Shown in pieces: positions 1-8,775 of a stretch of DNA of 64,000 nucleotides (position 1 is the stretch's first letter; every line of letters starts with the position of its first letter). The DNA lies in assembly GCA_964344145.1 (NCBI GenBank), contig CAYFME010000001.1, forward strand, positions 39,416 through 103,415, in the 5' to 3' direction. The notes under the pieces were generated by a model, which ran no database searches, was not told the DNA's origin, and saw nothing but the letters and a program-made list of their open reading frames with translations. The translations under genes were made by a program, and so were the position numbers. Source of the DNA: JABJOE01 sp964344145 (GTDB taxonomy: Bacteria; Patescibacteriota; Patescibacteriia; UBA9934).

Positions 1-4
1 ATCA

Positions 5-790
5 ATGGATTTTCTTGGGGCTACGCTTGTTGGGCAGGGTTTCATGATTGCGAGCTATCGCACGATGGATCATGAAGCGTTTGTTCGATCGTTTGATCAT
101 CTGTTTGCCTATCTGCACAAACAACGCGCGGGACAGGAGATTACGGTGCTCGACGTTGGAGCGAATATGGGCTTCTACGCGTTTGCCTTTGCCCAACATC
201 AGCCTGTGCACGTGCTCGCCTACGAGCCATCACGCTCGACCTTTGAAGCGCTCAAGCAAAATATCGCGCACAACAACATGCGGCACATCGAGGCATTTCC
301 GGTCGCGCTCTTTTCGCAGGAGAAGACCATGACCATGGGAACGCCACGCGGGGCCATCGAGCAACGAGGAATCAACCGCCTCCTGAAGTATTTTGATCGA
401 GAAGAGTCGGGCTGTCGCAGCATGTACCATGCCGACGATGCCGCAGCCGAGACCATTGATTGTTTTCGTGGTGATGATCGCCAAGAGATCCTGTCGCGCC
501 CGACCATTGATTTTATCAAGATTGATGTTGAGGGAGCCGAGCTTGAAGCATTGCGTGGTCTTGCAGAAACCGTGAAAGCGCATGTGCCTGTTTTGCAAAT
601 GGAATGGAATCCGGTCGGCTTCGCAGCATCGGGAACGAATCCGCAGACCGTGCTTGATACGCTTCGTTCACTCGGGTATACGCATGTGGCAACGGGGTAC
701 GCGGATGCTGATTGGTGGAAGCATGGAAGCGCCCTTTCGGGATACCGTGCCCCTGAAGGAAATCACGATCTCGTGTTTTATCGTGTATGA
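5..790 (+). CDS. FkbM-family SAM-dependent methyltransferase, possibly 5' truncated by the window edge
   Basis: 261 residues from the first visible ATG; the frame stays open to the window edge, so the true start may lie upstream. The SAM-binding motif VLDVGANMGFYA lies at about residues 48-59 and the FkbM signature FIKIDVEGAELEALRG near 175-190. Family members O-methylate sugars or small molecules. It is the first gene of a tightly packed surface-glycan run and its stop overlaps the next start (ATGA), so sugar O-methylation is the likely role. The substrate is unknown. Confidence 0.85.
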   Translation: MDFLGATLVGQGFMIASYRTMDHEAFVRSFDHLFAYLHKQRAGQEITVLDVGANMGFYAFAFAQHQPVHVLAYEPSRSTFEALKQNIAHNNMRHIEAFPVALFSQEKTMTMGTPRGAIEQRGINRLLKYFDREESGCRSMYHADDAAAETIDCFRGDDRQEILSRPTIDFIKIDVEGAELEALRGLAETVKAHVPVLQMEWNPVGFAASGTNPQTVLDTLRSLGYTHVATGYADADWWKHGSALSGYRAPEGNHDLVFYRV

Positions 791-2445
791 GCAAAATCAT
801 CGCGCTCTATCGACCAACGCGCATTGATCGTCTCCAAGCACGTATTGCCCACCTGTGTGGGCGGACGGTTTATGAGTGGGCAAATCCGGATGCCCCGCAT
901 CGCATTGCCTTTCCACCGAGCCGTGAATGGACACCCATCATGCTCGATGCGCGCGAACGACTCGCCCGCTACCGTGATCGGCACTGGCAGCATGCTCCGG
1001 ATGTGTACATGCGTGATTATGTCTGCAAAACATACGACCTGTTGATTGGAGACTATACCGCCTTCCGAGTTGCTCTCGCCGAGCAACATGCTGACGATCA
1101 TGTTCGGATCGTGGGATCACGCGTATTGCGGCGTATTCATGATGGCGAAGCACCAACGCGTTCTCTGATCTTTTTTCTTGGACTGCCGGTGGCTTTTTTC
1201 CTGTTTGTACGCACACTGTTGCGCGCCTCGCTCCTCTCTCTTATGGCAAAGGGTGATGTTGAGCATCCCGAGGTTCTTTATGTGCGCAAAAAAGTGTATC
1301 CGGATTTGTCGGTGAGTGCGCGATTAGGGGCGGCGGTGCGCGCACAGGATCTGACCTTTGCCGGATCCTTTCTTGCGTTCGGGCGAGCAAAAGAGCGCTA
1401 CGGCTTTTTCTTTCTCAATGCGTTTGCTGGTGCCGGGCGTCTTGTCAGACTCGCTGCGTGGCGTGTTGCGCGGACGATGGTCAGTGATGCACGGTTTTTT
1501 TATCGCGCCGGGGTGCCGGTACGATTGTTTTCAACGTATTTGAGGCACGCACTACACGCGGCGATGATCACAGGGCTTAGGAGTCGGTTGCTTACCGGTG
1601 TGCTTGTCGACAAGCCCTTTTTTGTTTTGCTTGCACGGTACAAGCGTGCAGAGCAACGGATGGTGAGTCTAAATGAGTTTTTCTCTTTTTATCCGTATCG
1701 CGGATTTGATTACAATCATTTAGACATTTATTATTCCATGAATGCCATTGATGCCGCACAACAAAACAAACATGGGGGCCGTATCCACGAGACACGCCAT
1801 ATTCCATTTTTTCGGCAGCATCAAGTCAGTACCGGAAAGGGGATTTCAAAAGATCTTCAGGTGCTTCTTGCGCAATACAAAACGCGCGTGTTGGCAACCA
1901 CAACGCAAATCGCCACGCGCGTCTATTCGCAATGGTCCACTGATGAGCTGTGTGCATTCATTCGGACGATCGGGGAGCTTGCTCGTGCCAATCCCAATCA
2001 GTTGTTCATTATCAAAGGAAAAAAAGGCGAACTTCGCGCCATGCCCGCTGATGAACTTCGCGCCATCGAAGCGCAGCCGAACGTCTATGTTATCCATTCC
2101 GATGTGCCGCGCATGCTCGAGTATAATCAATTTGAAGATCTGCTCCCCAAGGCTAACGTCTTGATCTCCATGGCACATCAATCGACAACGGTCTGGCAGG
2201 CGATCGCATCTGGGATTCCAGCGATTGCCGTCAACGACGTGCATCCAAAGAGCTTCCTCTCCGAATACAAGCATCTTGAGGTTCCTCTGGACGCGCTTGC
2301 AGACGCATTAACGTATTGGTTGACGGTAACCCCGGAGGCATGGCAAGCATTTCGGGAACAACTTGTCCGGCAGGTGAATATCAGCGATGCCGATGGTATG
2401 CAGATCGTCGCAAAGGATATATTGAAGATTCAGGAAGATGTATGA
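787..2445 (+). CDS. GT-B-like surface polysaccharide biosynthesis protein
   Basis: 552 residues, overlapping the methyltransferase gene by 4 nt. A hydrophobic stretch lies near residues 125-150. The C-terminal part (about 370-530) has the look of a GT-B or epimerase-fold glycosyltransferase: LFIIKGKKGE, then LLPKANVLISMAHQSTTVWQ and IASGIPAIAVND, the pattern that forms the nucleotide-sugar pocket in polysialyltransferase or capsule-type enzymes. The N-terminal half is not recognisable. It resembles the protein at 15694-17820 in architecture. Role inferred as transfer of a sugar in surface glycan assembly; the donor is unknown. Confidence 0.6.
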   Translation: MSKIIALYRPTRIDRLQARIAHLCGRTVYEWANPDAPHRIAFPPSREWTPIMLDARERLARYRDRHWQHAPDVYMRDYVCKTYDLLIGDYTAFRVALAEQHADDHVRIVGSRVLRRIHDGEAPTRSLIFFLGLPVAFFLFVRTLLRASLLSLMAKGDVEHPEVLYVRKKVYPDLSVSARLGAAVRAQDLTFAGSFLAFGRAKERYGFFFLNAFAGAGRLVRLAAWRVARTMVSDARFFYRAGVPVRLFSTYLRHALHAAMITGLRSRLLTGVLVDKPFFVLLARYKRAEQRMVSLNEFFSFYPYRGFDYNHLDIYYSMNAIDAAQQNKHGGRIHETRHIPFFRQHQVSTGKGISKDLQVLLAQYKTRVLATTTQIATRVYSQWSTDELCAFIRTIGELARANPNQLFIIKGKKGELRAMPADELRAIEAQPNVYVIHSDVPRMLEYNQFEDLLPKANVLISMAHQSTTVWQAIASGIPAIAVNDVHPKSFLSEYKHLEVPLDALADALTYWLTVTPEAWQAFREQLVRQVNISDADGMQIVAKDILKIQEDV

Positions 2446-4559
2446 GGGGCGCAACAGGACAACGGGCAGATGCCCCGCATGAGATTCGGGAGAACCTTCG
2501 TACGTTTTCGAACATTCTTTCTTCGTGCGGAGTTCCGTTTTGGTTGGAGGCAGGGACGGCGCTTGCGGCGCATCGCGATGGGAAGATTTTTCCCTGGGAG
2601 CACGATGTGGATGTGGCGACATGGATTGATCACAAGGAGGGCGTGTTGAGTGCTGTTTCAAAGATGCGCGCACGGGGCTGGACGGTGAAGATCCAAAAGG
2701 GCTTTCCGTACCTCGATAACATTATCCAGGTCACCTTGCCGACGCTTCCAGACGGTCGTGAGCCATTCCCGAATCAATACGACATCTATCTGTATCGCCG
2801 TGTGGAGGATAAGGCGATGATGCGGTGGATCCATCAGCCAACTGGGCGTTTCGCTTCGCTACAAAAGAAGATGATCTGGTACGCAAAGGCATTGGCGCTG
2901 CCACGTGGGCGCAAGGCGAGGAGCGTCAAGTGGATTCCGCAATCCCTTCGTCGCGGTGTCTTTGCCCTTGTCTTGCACCTTCTTGTCCGCTTTGGACAAT
3001 GCAAATACCACGTGCATCCATTGCGTTTTTTTCAAGAGCTGCGAACGATGGATTTTTACGGTGTTACGGTGCAGATTCCCAAGGATACCGATGCGTTTCT
3101 TGCGCACCGTTATGGACCGGGATGGAAAAGCCCTGATCCGCAATTTAACCAAAGCGGGAAGTGGAAGAAATCAAACGCGCGCCCCGAGTTACCGTTGCGC
3201 CTACTAGGGATGCCACGTATTGAGTATGGATTACAAGAGCGAAGGAATGAGCGTGTGGAGCTTGCACAACAGTTGATGCAGGCGGGCGTGCGTGCCGGAC
3301 ATCCCGCAGCGTTTATGCGCGATCTTGTCTCTCGCGACGGGAGCACACTCACGATCAATGGGCAGCAGTATCCTATTGAAAATGGTGTGAAGATGCTTGC
3401 GTTTGGCAAGGCGGCCGGCTCAATGGCGGAGGCATTTGTTGAGATGGTTGGAGCGGAGCGTATCAGTGCGGGGTTAGTGTCCGCTCCGCGTCTTGATACC
3501 TCATCGCTGCGCCAATATGCGCAGATTGAATGTATTGAAGGAACCCATCCGTTTGTGAGTGAGCAGAGTCTCTTGGCAGGACAGCACGCGCTCGCTTTTG
3601 CAGATGCGTGCACGGAATCGGACGTGGTCGTCTGCCTTGTGTCCGGTGGCGGTTCCGCATTGCTCGCCCATCCGGCGGAGGGGATCACGCTTCAACAGAA
3701 AATTGACTTTGTACGCACGTGTATGCAGCGTGGTATTGCGGAGCGAGAATTGAATGTCGTGCGAAAGGGACTCTCAGCGATCAAGGGAGGAAAGTTGGCG
3801 AGAAAAATGGCTCCTGCGACCATCGTAAACATCATTCTTTCTGACGAGCGGTCGCATCAGATAGAGGCAAATGCATCTGGCCCAACGGTGCCAAACAATA
3901 CGACGCTGACTGCCCAAGCCGTGCTGCAAGAAGCGGGGATGTGGGAAGAAACGCCGCGGCATCTGCGTGACGTGCTGGTGCGCAATCCATCACTCACGGA
4001 TGATGATCTTGCAGACATCCATCTGGCGACGAGGTTAGTGCCCGGGCGAGATCATGCCCTTGCTGGTATGCGAAAAGCGGCAGCGCGTTTATGTGATTCC
4101 GTTACGGTGCACGAGGATTTTTTTCACGAAAAGACGCACGGAAGTGTTGAGGAAGTCGCGCAACGGTTGGGTACGTTCTTTCGTAAACAATTTGCGCACG
4201 CCGGGGCTGGCCGACACGCAGTACTTGCCCATGGAGAAGTTATGGTTCCGGCAAAAAAAGAAAGTCGTGGTGGCCGATGTCAGCACCTCGCAGCGCTTAT
4301 GCTTAATGAATTGCGCTCTATTCCTGCGTTCACGTTTGCGGCGCTGTCCTCAGACGGGTGTGACTTTTTGCACGGAGTGCACGGAGCGGTGATCACCGAT
4401 GCAACCATCGCACGCGTTGACCGTGATCGTATTGACTGCGCAGATGCTGTTGACCAGACAGCAACCCATGCGTTGCATGAGCGGCTTGGCACGTTAGCAA
4501 CTGGAGACTACACTGGGACGAATGTAAACGACTACTATATTTTCATCTTCGATACGTAA
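2442..4559 (+). CDS. LicD-type nucleotidyltransferase fused to glycerate 2-kinase (MOFRL/GckA type)
   Basis: 705 residues from the ATG overlapping the previous stop (ATGA). Residues about 15-255 look LicD-like: GVPFWLEAGTALAAHRDG followed by EHDVDV, and YGPGWKSP near the domain end; LicD proteins move phosphocholine-like groups onto glycans. Residues about 265-705 match type-2 glycerate kinase: FGKAAGSMAEAF, VCLVSGGGSALLAHP, ELNVVRKGLSAIKGGKLA, NIILSDE and LSSDGCDF, which makes phosphoglycerate from glycerate and ATP. No stop or frameshift separates the halves. The fusion suggests that a phosphoglycerate-like group is made and placed on a glycan; that coupling is inference. Confidence 0.8.
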   Translation: MRGATGQRADAPHEIRENLRTFSNILSSCGVPFWLEAGTALAAHRDGKIFPWEHDVDVATWIDHKEGVLSAVSKMRARGWTVKIQKGFPYLDNIIQVTLPTLPDGREPFPNQYDIYLYRRVEDKAMMRWIHQPTGRFASLQKKMIWYAKALALPRGRKARSVKWIPQSLRRGVFALVLHLLVRFGQCKYHVHPLRFFQELRTMDFYGVTVQIPKDTDAFLAHRYGPGWKSPDPQFNQSGKWKKSNARPELPLRLLGMPRIEYGLQERRNERVELAQQLMQAGVRAGHPAAFMRDLVSRDGSTLTINGQQYPIENGVKMLAFGKAAGSMAEAFVEMVGAERISAGLVSAPRLDTSSLRQYAQIECIEGTHPFVSEQSLLAGQHALAFADACTESDVVVCLVSGGGSALLAHPAEGITLQQKIDFVRTCMQRGIAERELNVVRKGLSAIKGGKLARKMAPATIVNIILSDERSHQIEANASGPTVPNNTTLTAQAVLQEAGMWEETPRHLRDVLVRNPSLTDDDLADIHLATRLVPGRDHALAGMRKAAARLCDSVTVHEDFFHEKTHGSVEEVAQRLGTFFRKQFAHAGAGRHAVLAHGEVMVPAKKESRGGRCQHLAALMLNELRSIPAFTFAALSSDGCDFLHGVHGAVITDATIARVDRDRIDCADAVDQTATHALHERLGTLATGDYTGTNVNDYYIFIFDT

Positions 4560-4560
4560 T

Positions 4561-5547
4561 ATGGACTTACAGCACATCGCCCTAAACATCTACTCCTTCG
4601 GTTATGCTGCTGGATTTCTTAAGGACGATCGATATCCAGATCAAAAGCAGGCAGTAACGATCGACGCGCTTCCAGACCTCGCCGCATCTCTCGGGCTTGG
4701 GGGGATTGAATTTCCGTTTGATTATTTTTTTCGCGATGACGTGTCCGCGGGCGTGGCGTTTATTAAGCGCGTACAGGCGCGTGGACTGACGGTTGCGATT
4801 GATTTTGAGAAATGTGATGCATCGCTGTTGCGCAACGTGCTGCCGCAACTGCGTACACTGGATATCTCCTGGTGCCGGATCAAGCTTCCACAGACGCTCT
4901 ATGGTGGGGCGCAATATAAAGAACACGATTTCGGCATCTGGCGAGGGAGGTTTATCCACCTCTTGCAGGAGTTGCTTCCCCTCTTACGCGAACGAGACAT
5001 GCGGTTGCTCGTTGAGAATCATCAAGATCTTTTTATTCAAGATTTGATTGATGTGATCCGTGCGACTGATCCAAGGCACATTGGTATCAATTGGGACATA
5101 GGCAATAGCTTAGCGATTGGTGCAACACCGCAGCAGTTTTATGACGCGCTTGGACCATACATCGGGAATGTGCATTTGAAGGATTATCAGATTATGCCGC
5201 AGGAGAAGGGGATTGGCCTTGTGCGCTGTGCGCTCGGTGATGGGGTGGTAGATTTTGGATCAATCCTCGGACGCATCAAAAAAGATCATGGCGCGATGCC
5301 GATGTCCATCGAACTTGGGGCGCAAGTGACGCGGATGGTGGACATGCATGAAGATGCCTATTGGAACCAGATGATTCCGGTTGATCGCGCCCGCCGTGTC
5401 GTCTATGAACAATTTGTTGCCGCGCATATGGCAACCGAGCAAAAAACAACACTCTGGCAGCAGCGAAAGGCTGCCGAAGCCATCGTTGATCGCGAACACG
5501 AAGAGGTTAAGCAATCGGTTGACTTTCTCTCTTCGCTTAATGTATAA
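4561..5547 (+). CDS. Sugar phosphate isomerase/epimerase (xylose isomerase-like TIM barrel)
   Basis: 328 residues, starting 1 nt after the LicD-kinase fusion. The TIM-barrel AP-endonuclease-2 fold is visible from GGIEFPFDYFF near the N-terminus, LLVENHQD mid-protein, HIGINWDIGNS and NVHLKDYQ, and IELGAQ near residue 255, which supply the acidic and His metal ligands of this family. Members isomerise or epimerise keto-sugars with a divalent metal. It lies among genes that make activated sugars, so it probably supplies a precursor sugar. The exact substrate cannot be told. Confidence 0.75.
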   Translation: MDLQHIALNIYSFGYAAGFLKDDRYPDQKQAVTIDALPDLAASLGLGGIEFPFDYFFRDDVSAGVAFIKRVQARGLTVAIDFEKCDASLLRNVLPQLRTLDISWCRIKLPQTLYGGAQYKEHDFGIWRGRFIHLLQELLPLLRERDMRLLVENHQDLFIQDLIDVIRATDPRHIGINWDIGNSLAIGATPQQFYDALGPYIGNVHLKDYQIMPQEKGIGLVRCALGDGVVDFGSILGRIKKDHGAMPMSIELGAQVTRMVDMHEDAYWNQMIPVDRARRVVYEQFVAAHMATEQKTTLWQQRKAAEAIVDREHEEVKQSVDFLSSLNV

Positions 5548-5555
5548 GTCTCCAT

Positions 5556-6374
5556 ATGAAAGGGAGAAACATCATCATTACTGGCGGGACGCGCGGGTTG
5601 GGGCTTGCCTACGCTCGGCACCTGGCCGAGCAGGGATCCAACCTCGCCCTTGTTGATGTGTCGGCGGATGCGTGCCGGGTGTATGGGGAGGTGGAGGACG
5701 TAGAGGGACTTTGTTCAGAGCTTGCTGGTGATGACTCCATGGTTCGTTTTTATGCATGCGATTTGACGGATCGAGCGGCAACGAAGGCAACGATCGATCA
5801 AATTGTTCAAGATTTTGCATCCATTGACGGTGTGGTCACCAACGCCGGAGGAGATGTTCGCGGGACACAGCATGATGCCTCGGGCGGCAAGGCTCCAGAG
5901 AATACGTTTTTCATCGCCGATGATGATCACGACACGATTTTTGCGCGCAATTACGACACGTGTCGTAATGCGCTCCGCGCGGTTGTTCCACACATGCAGC
6001 GGCAGGGGTATGGAAAGATCGTAACGGTTGCTTCCGTGAACGCCGGGTTTGGGATGGAGCGAGAGACGACGTACGCAACCGCGAAAGCGGCGGTGATCCA
6101 CCTGATGCGTTGTCTTGCCGTACAGCTGCGCCAAGATGGGATCAACGTGAACTGCGTGGCACCGGGACCAACAAAAACGGGAAGATTTTTGTCGACACTG
6201 AAAGATCGTGCGGGACATGATCTTGAAGGAGTGCATTCGACTGCACGACTTGATCGGGTTGCACGCCCGGAAGACATCGCTCCGGTGGTCGCCTTTTTGT
6301 TGTCAGATGCGGCCGATTTTGTCTCTGGAGAAGTGGTTCGGGTTGATGGAGGGCTTTTCACGGCGCCCATATGA
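5556..6374 (+). CDS. SDR-family oxidoreductase
   Basis: 272 residues. Classical short-chain dehydrogenase: TGGTRGLGLA nucleotide-binding motif at about residues 9-18, VVTNAGG near 92, catalytic Ser in VASVNA and the YATAK pair near 170-174, then VAPGPTKT and the closing VDGGLF. It overlaps the next gene by 4 nt. Probably oxidises or reduces a sugar or sugar acid within this nucleotide-sugar pathway; the D following ITGG-type strand (LVDVSAD) suggests NAD(H) use. Substrate unknown. Confidence 0.85.
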   Translation: MKGRNIIITGGTRGLGLAYARHLAEQGSNLALVDVSADACRVYGEVEDVEGLCSELAGDDSMVRFYACDLTDRAATKATIDQIVQDFASIDGVVTNAGGDVRGTQHDASGGKAPENTFFIADDDHDTIFARNYDTCRNALRAVVPHMQRQGYGKIVTVASVNAGFGMERETTYATAKAAVIHLMRCLAVQLRQDGINVNCVAPGPTKTGRFLSTLKDRAGHDLEGVHSTARLDRVARPEDIAPVVAFLLSDAADFVSGEVVRVDGGLFTAPI

Positions 6375-7267
6375 CCGATGACGAGCGAAACATTGATACG
6401 CAACTCGCAAACATGATGTTCGCTGTGCAAAAGCAACTTGAGACGCGCTCGATCGGTATGGATTGGAAGCAAGCGTTCGTGCTGACGGCGCAAAACGTCC
6501 TAGAAACAGTTGGAGCGTCGTCGGACGTTTCGCGTGAGAAGGTGCAAGAGGCAGCAGAGGTGTTTCTAAGCGACTTTTGTGCCATCCCGATGCGTGATAC
6601 GGTGTATCACGACGTGCCAGATGCGTTGCAGGCTCTGGCAACGGTAGCGGGCCATGTTGTGCTTTGGACTCGTGGCGATGTGGTGAACACACATCAAGCG
6701 CAGAAAGTGGAACAGTCAGGCATTGGCGAGATGTTGCGTTTGCTACAAGAGAAGCATGAGGTGAATGTGACCGAGCTGATCGCTGCGCGCAAGATGGCGC
6801 GAACCGTCGAACATGTTGATGCAAGATGGCGGCAGGCGGGAGAGCCTGAGCAGCTCGTGATCTCCGTATACGAAGATTCGGTTGAAAATAGCGTTGCCGT
6901 TGATTCCCTACTGCGCACATGGGCTTCGCGCAAAGGAGTGGCCCTTGCATTGTTGCATCTTCGGGCAACATTAGGCCGACGCGCCCACGAGCCAACGCCG
7001 CAAGATTTGCCTATATCGGTGGTGAGCGTAACGTCGCTCACGGACGCCGTTGATGTCATGCGCGGTGTCCTTGAGCAGGAGCAATTGACCCGTAACGAAC
7101 ATATTGCGCTGCTGGATTTTGACGGGGCGCTCTGCGATAATCGGCTTATGCGTTGCAGGCAAGCTGGTGTCATGGAGAAACATCTTCGCATGCTATTGTC
7201 TCCAGACGATCAACACCATTTTGATAAACACTATTGGTATGAACAAGGATCCAAAACAGGCATTTGA
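6371..7267 (+). CDS. HAD-like protein with motif I near the C-terminus (possible circular permutation)
   Basis: 298 residues, overlapping the SDR by 4 nt. An N-terminal helical region (about 1-85) resembles a HAD cap; VVLWTRGD near 96-103 resembles motif II, KMARTVEHVDAR and VISVYEDSVENS (about 165-176) resemble motifs III and IV. The nucleophile motif normally found first, LLDFDGALCDN, appears instead at about residues 246-256, followed by only about 45 residues. Either the fold is circularly permuted, or the C-terminus is the beginning of a second, truncated HAD domain overlapping the next gene by 29 nt. HAD enzymes in such clusters usually dephosphorylate sugar phosphates. Confidence 0.5.
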   Translation: MTDDERNIDTQLANMMFAVQKQLETRSIGMDWKQAFVLTAQNVLETVGASSDVSREKVQEAAEVFLSDFCAIPMRDTVYHDVPDALQALATVAGHVVLWTRGDVVNTHQAQKVEQSGIGEMLRLLQEKHEVNVTELIAARKMARTVEHVDARWRQAGEPEQLVISVYEDSVENSVAVDSLLRTWASRKGVALALLHLRATLGRRAHEPTPQDLPISVVSVTSLTDAVDVMRGVLEQEQLTRNEHIALLDFDGALCDNRLMRCRQAGVMEKHLRMLLSPDDQHHFDKHYWYEQGSKTGI

Positions 7268-8018
7268 TTTTACAGGCGCCACTGCGCTCATTGCGGGTGG
7301 TGCGACCGGACTCGGGCTCGAGATGGCGCGCGGACTGCTCGCGCATGGATGTCGCGTTGCTCTGATGGGGCGTCGTAAAGAGTTGTGCGAACAAGTAGCA
7401 GCGGAGCTATGTGCAACGTATGATGATCGTTGCGTGGCGATTCCGGGTGATATTTCCGATGAGGCTTCCATGCGCTCTGTAGCACAGCAGGTAGCGGCAC
7501 AATTTGACGGCGAGCTCAATATTGCCATCAATTCTGCGGGATTTAACATCCGCAATCCTATTGAGAAGGTCTCGCTTGATGAGTGGGAGTCGGTGCAGCG
7601 TACGAATGCGACAGGCGGCTTTCTCTTTGCACGCGAGCTTTTCCCTCTTTTGAAGAAGGCGTCCTTCGGGCGGCTGATCAATGTGGTGAGCATTTTTGGT
7701 TCACACTCGTTTCCAGATCGCGTGAGTTACTCCTCGAGCAAAGGATCGCTTTTGCAACTCACGCGCACACTCGCGATTGAGTGGGCGTCCTATGGGATTA
7801 CGGTTAATGCGATTTCGCCTGGACCGTTTTTGACAGACATCAATAAGGCTGTGCTCGATAACAAAGAGAACTACGAGAAGTTTTGCCAAAAGATTCCGAT
7901 TGGTCGATTTGGTGACCCGCAAGAGGTGACGACGAGTGCGTTGTTTCTCGCATCGCCGGCATCAACCTATGTCACGGGAGCAGACATTATGGTCGATGGA
8001 GCGTGGACAATAACCTAG
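7239..8018 (+). CDS. SDR-family oxidoreductase
   Basis: 259 residues from an ATG inside the preceding gene. Classical SDR: IAGGATGLGLEMA near residue 17, INSAGFN near 90, catalytic Ser in VVSIFGSHSF and YSSSKGS near 158-164, ISPGPFLTDI and the terminal VDGAW. The region after the second beta strand reads MGRRKE, which favours NADP(H). With the SDR at 5556-6374 it gives two redox steps in the same sugar pathway. The gene is followed by a 25-nt gap before the nucleotidyltransferase. Confidence 0.85.
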   Translation: MNKDPKQAFDFTGATALIAGGATGLGLEMARGLLAHGCRVALMGRRKELCEQVAAELCATYDDRCVAIPGDISDEASMRSVAQQVAAQFDGELNIAINSAGFNIRNPIEKVSLDEWESVQRTNATGGFLFARELFPLLKKASFGRLINVVSIFGSHSFPDRVSYSSSKGSLLQLTRTLAIEWASYGITVNAISPGPFLTDINKAVLDNKENYEKFCQKIPIGRFGDPQEVTTSALFLASPASTYVTGADIMVDGAWTIT

Positions 8019-8043
8019 CTCTCGTGTACAACATCCAACAGAT

Positions 8044-8775
8044 ATGAACGCCATTATCTACGCTGCCGGCGCGGGCAATCGTCTGGGTGCTGCGATACAT
8101 AAAGGGCTCGTGACGGTTGCGGGCGTACCTATGATTGACTATGCACTGCTGCGCGCTGCGCGAGGAAATCCTCAACAGATTATTGTGGTCACCGGTCACT
8201 TTGCAGACGCGTTGCGTGAGCACATCGGAGCGGACTATCGCGGGATCCCGGTGCGCTACGTGCATAACGATCATTATCAGCTGCGCGGTAACATGAGCAG
8301 TCTGTGGGCGGCGCGTGATTACTGTACTGACGACGTCTTCTTCACAACGAGTGACCTCGTTTGTTCCTTGCAAGACATCGATGCGTTTTTTGCTGCTCCA
8401 CCCGTGAATAAAATCCTCATTGACACGAATCCGCAGTATCATACAGATCCCGATCCGGTAAAAGTGACGGTTGAGCAAGAGCGCATTGTGTCGGTGCGCA
8501 AGCAGATCGATGGGAGTGTCCATGGAGCCGCCATTGGCATGTATCACTTTAGCAAGAAGGCGATGCAACAGATGCTTGACGCCATCGAGGCGCGGATCGC
8601 CGCAGGAGGCATTGATACGTCCCTTTATTGGGCTATTGATGACATTATGGGCGATGTGCATACCGTGCCCGTGTATTGTAAAGGGTTACCGTGGTTTGAT
8701 GTGGATACGCCGGAAGAACTCCGCGCAGCGGAGCAAGCGGTAAGTAATGCCCAAGCTGATTATCTTGATGTATGA
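8044..8775 (+). CDS. Nucleotidyltransferase (sugar-1-phosphate or phosphocholine type)
   Basis: 243 residues. Starts with the NTP-transferase signature IIYAAGAGNRLG and a Lys at position 20 (HKGLVTVAG), has NMSSLWAARD, and DVFFTTSDL at about 98-106 in place of the usual GD metal-binding pair; WFDVDTPEEL is typical of the C-terminus of this fold. Such enzymes couple CTP or another NTP to a sugar phosphate or phosphocholine. Given the LicD domain encoded upstream, a LicC-like role is possible, but a sugar nucleotidyltransferase is equally likely. It overlaps the next gene by 4 nt. Confidence 0.7.
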   Translation: MNAIIYAAGAGNRLGAAIHKGLVTVAGVPMIDYALLRAARGNPQQIIVVTGHFADALREHIGADYRGIPVRYVHNDHYQLRGNMSSLWAARDYCTDDVFFTTSDLVCSLQDIDAFFAAPPVNKILIDTNPQYHTDPDPVKVTVEQERIVSVRKQIDGSVHGAAIGMYHFSKKAMQQMLDAIEARIAAGGIDTSLYWAIDDIMGDVHTVPVYCKGLPWFDVDTPEELRAAEQAVSNAQADYLDV

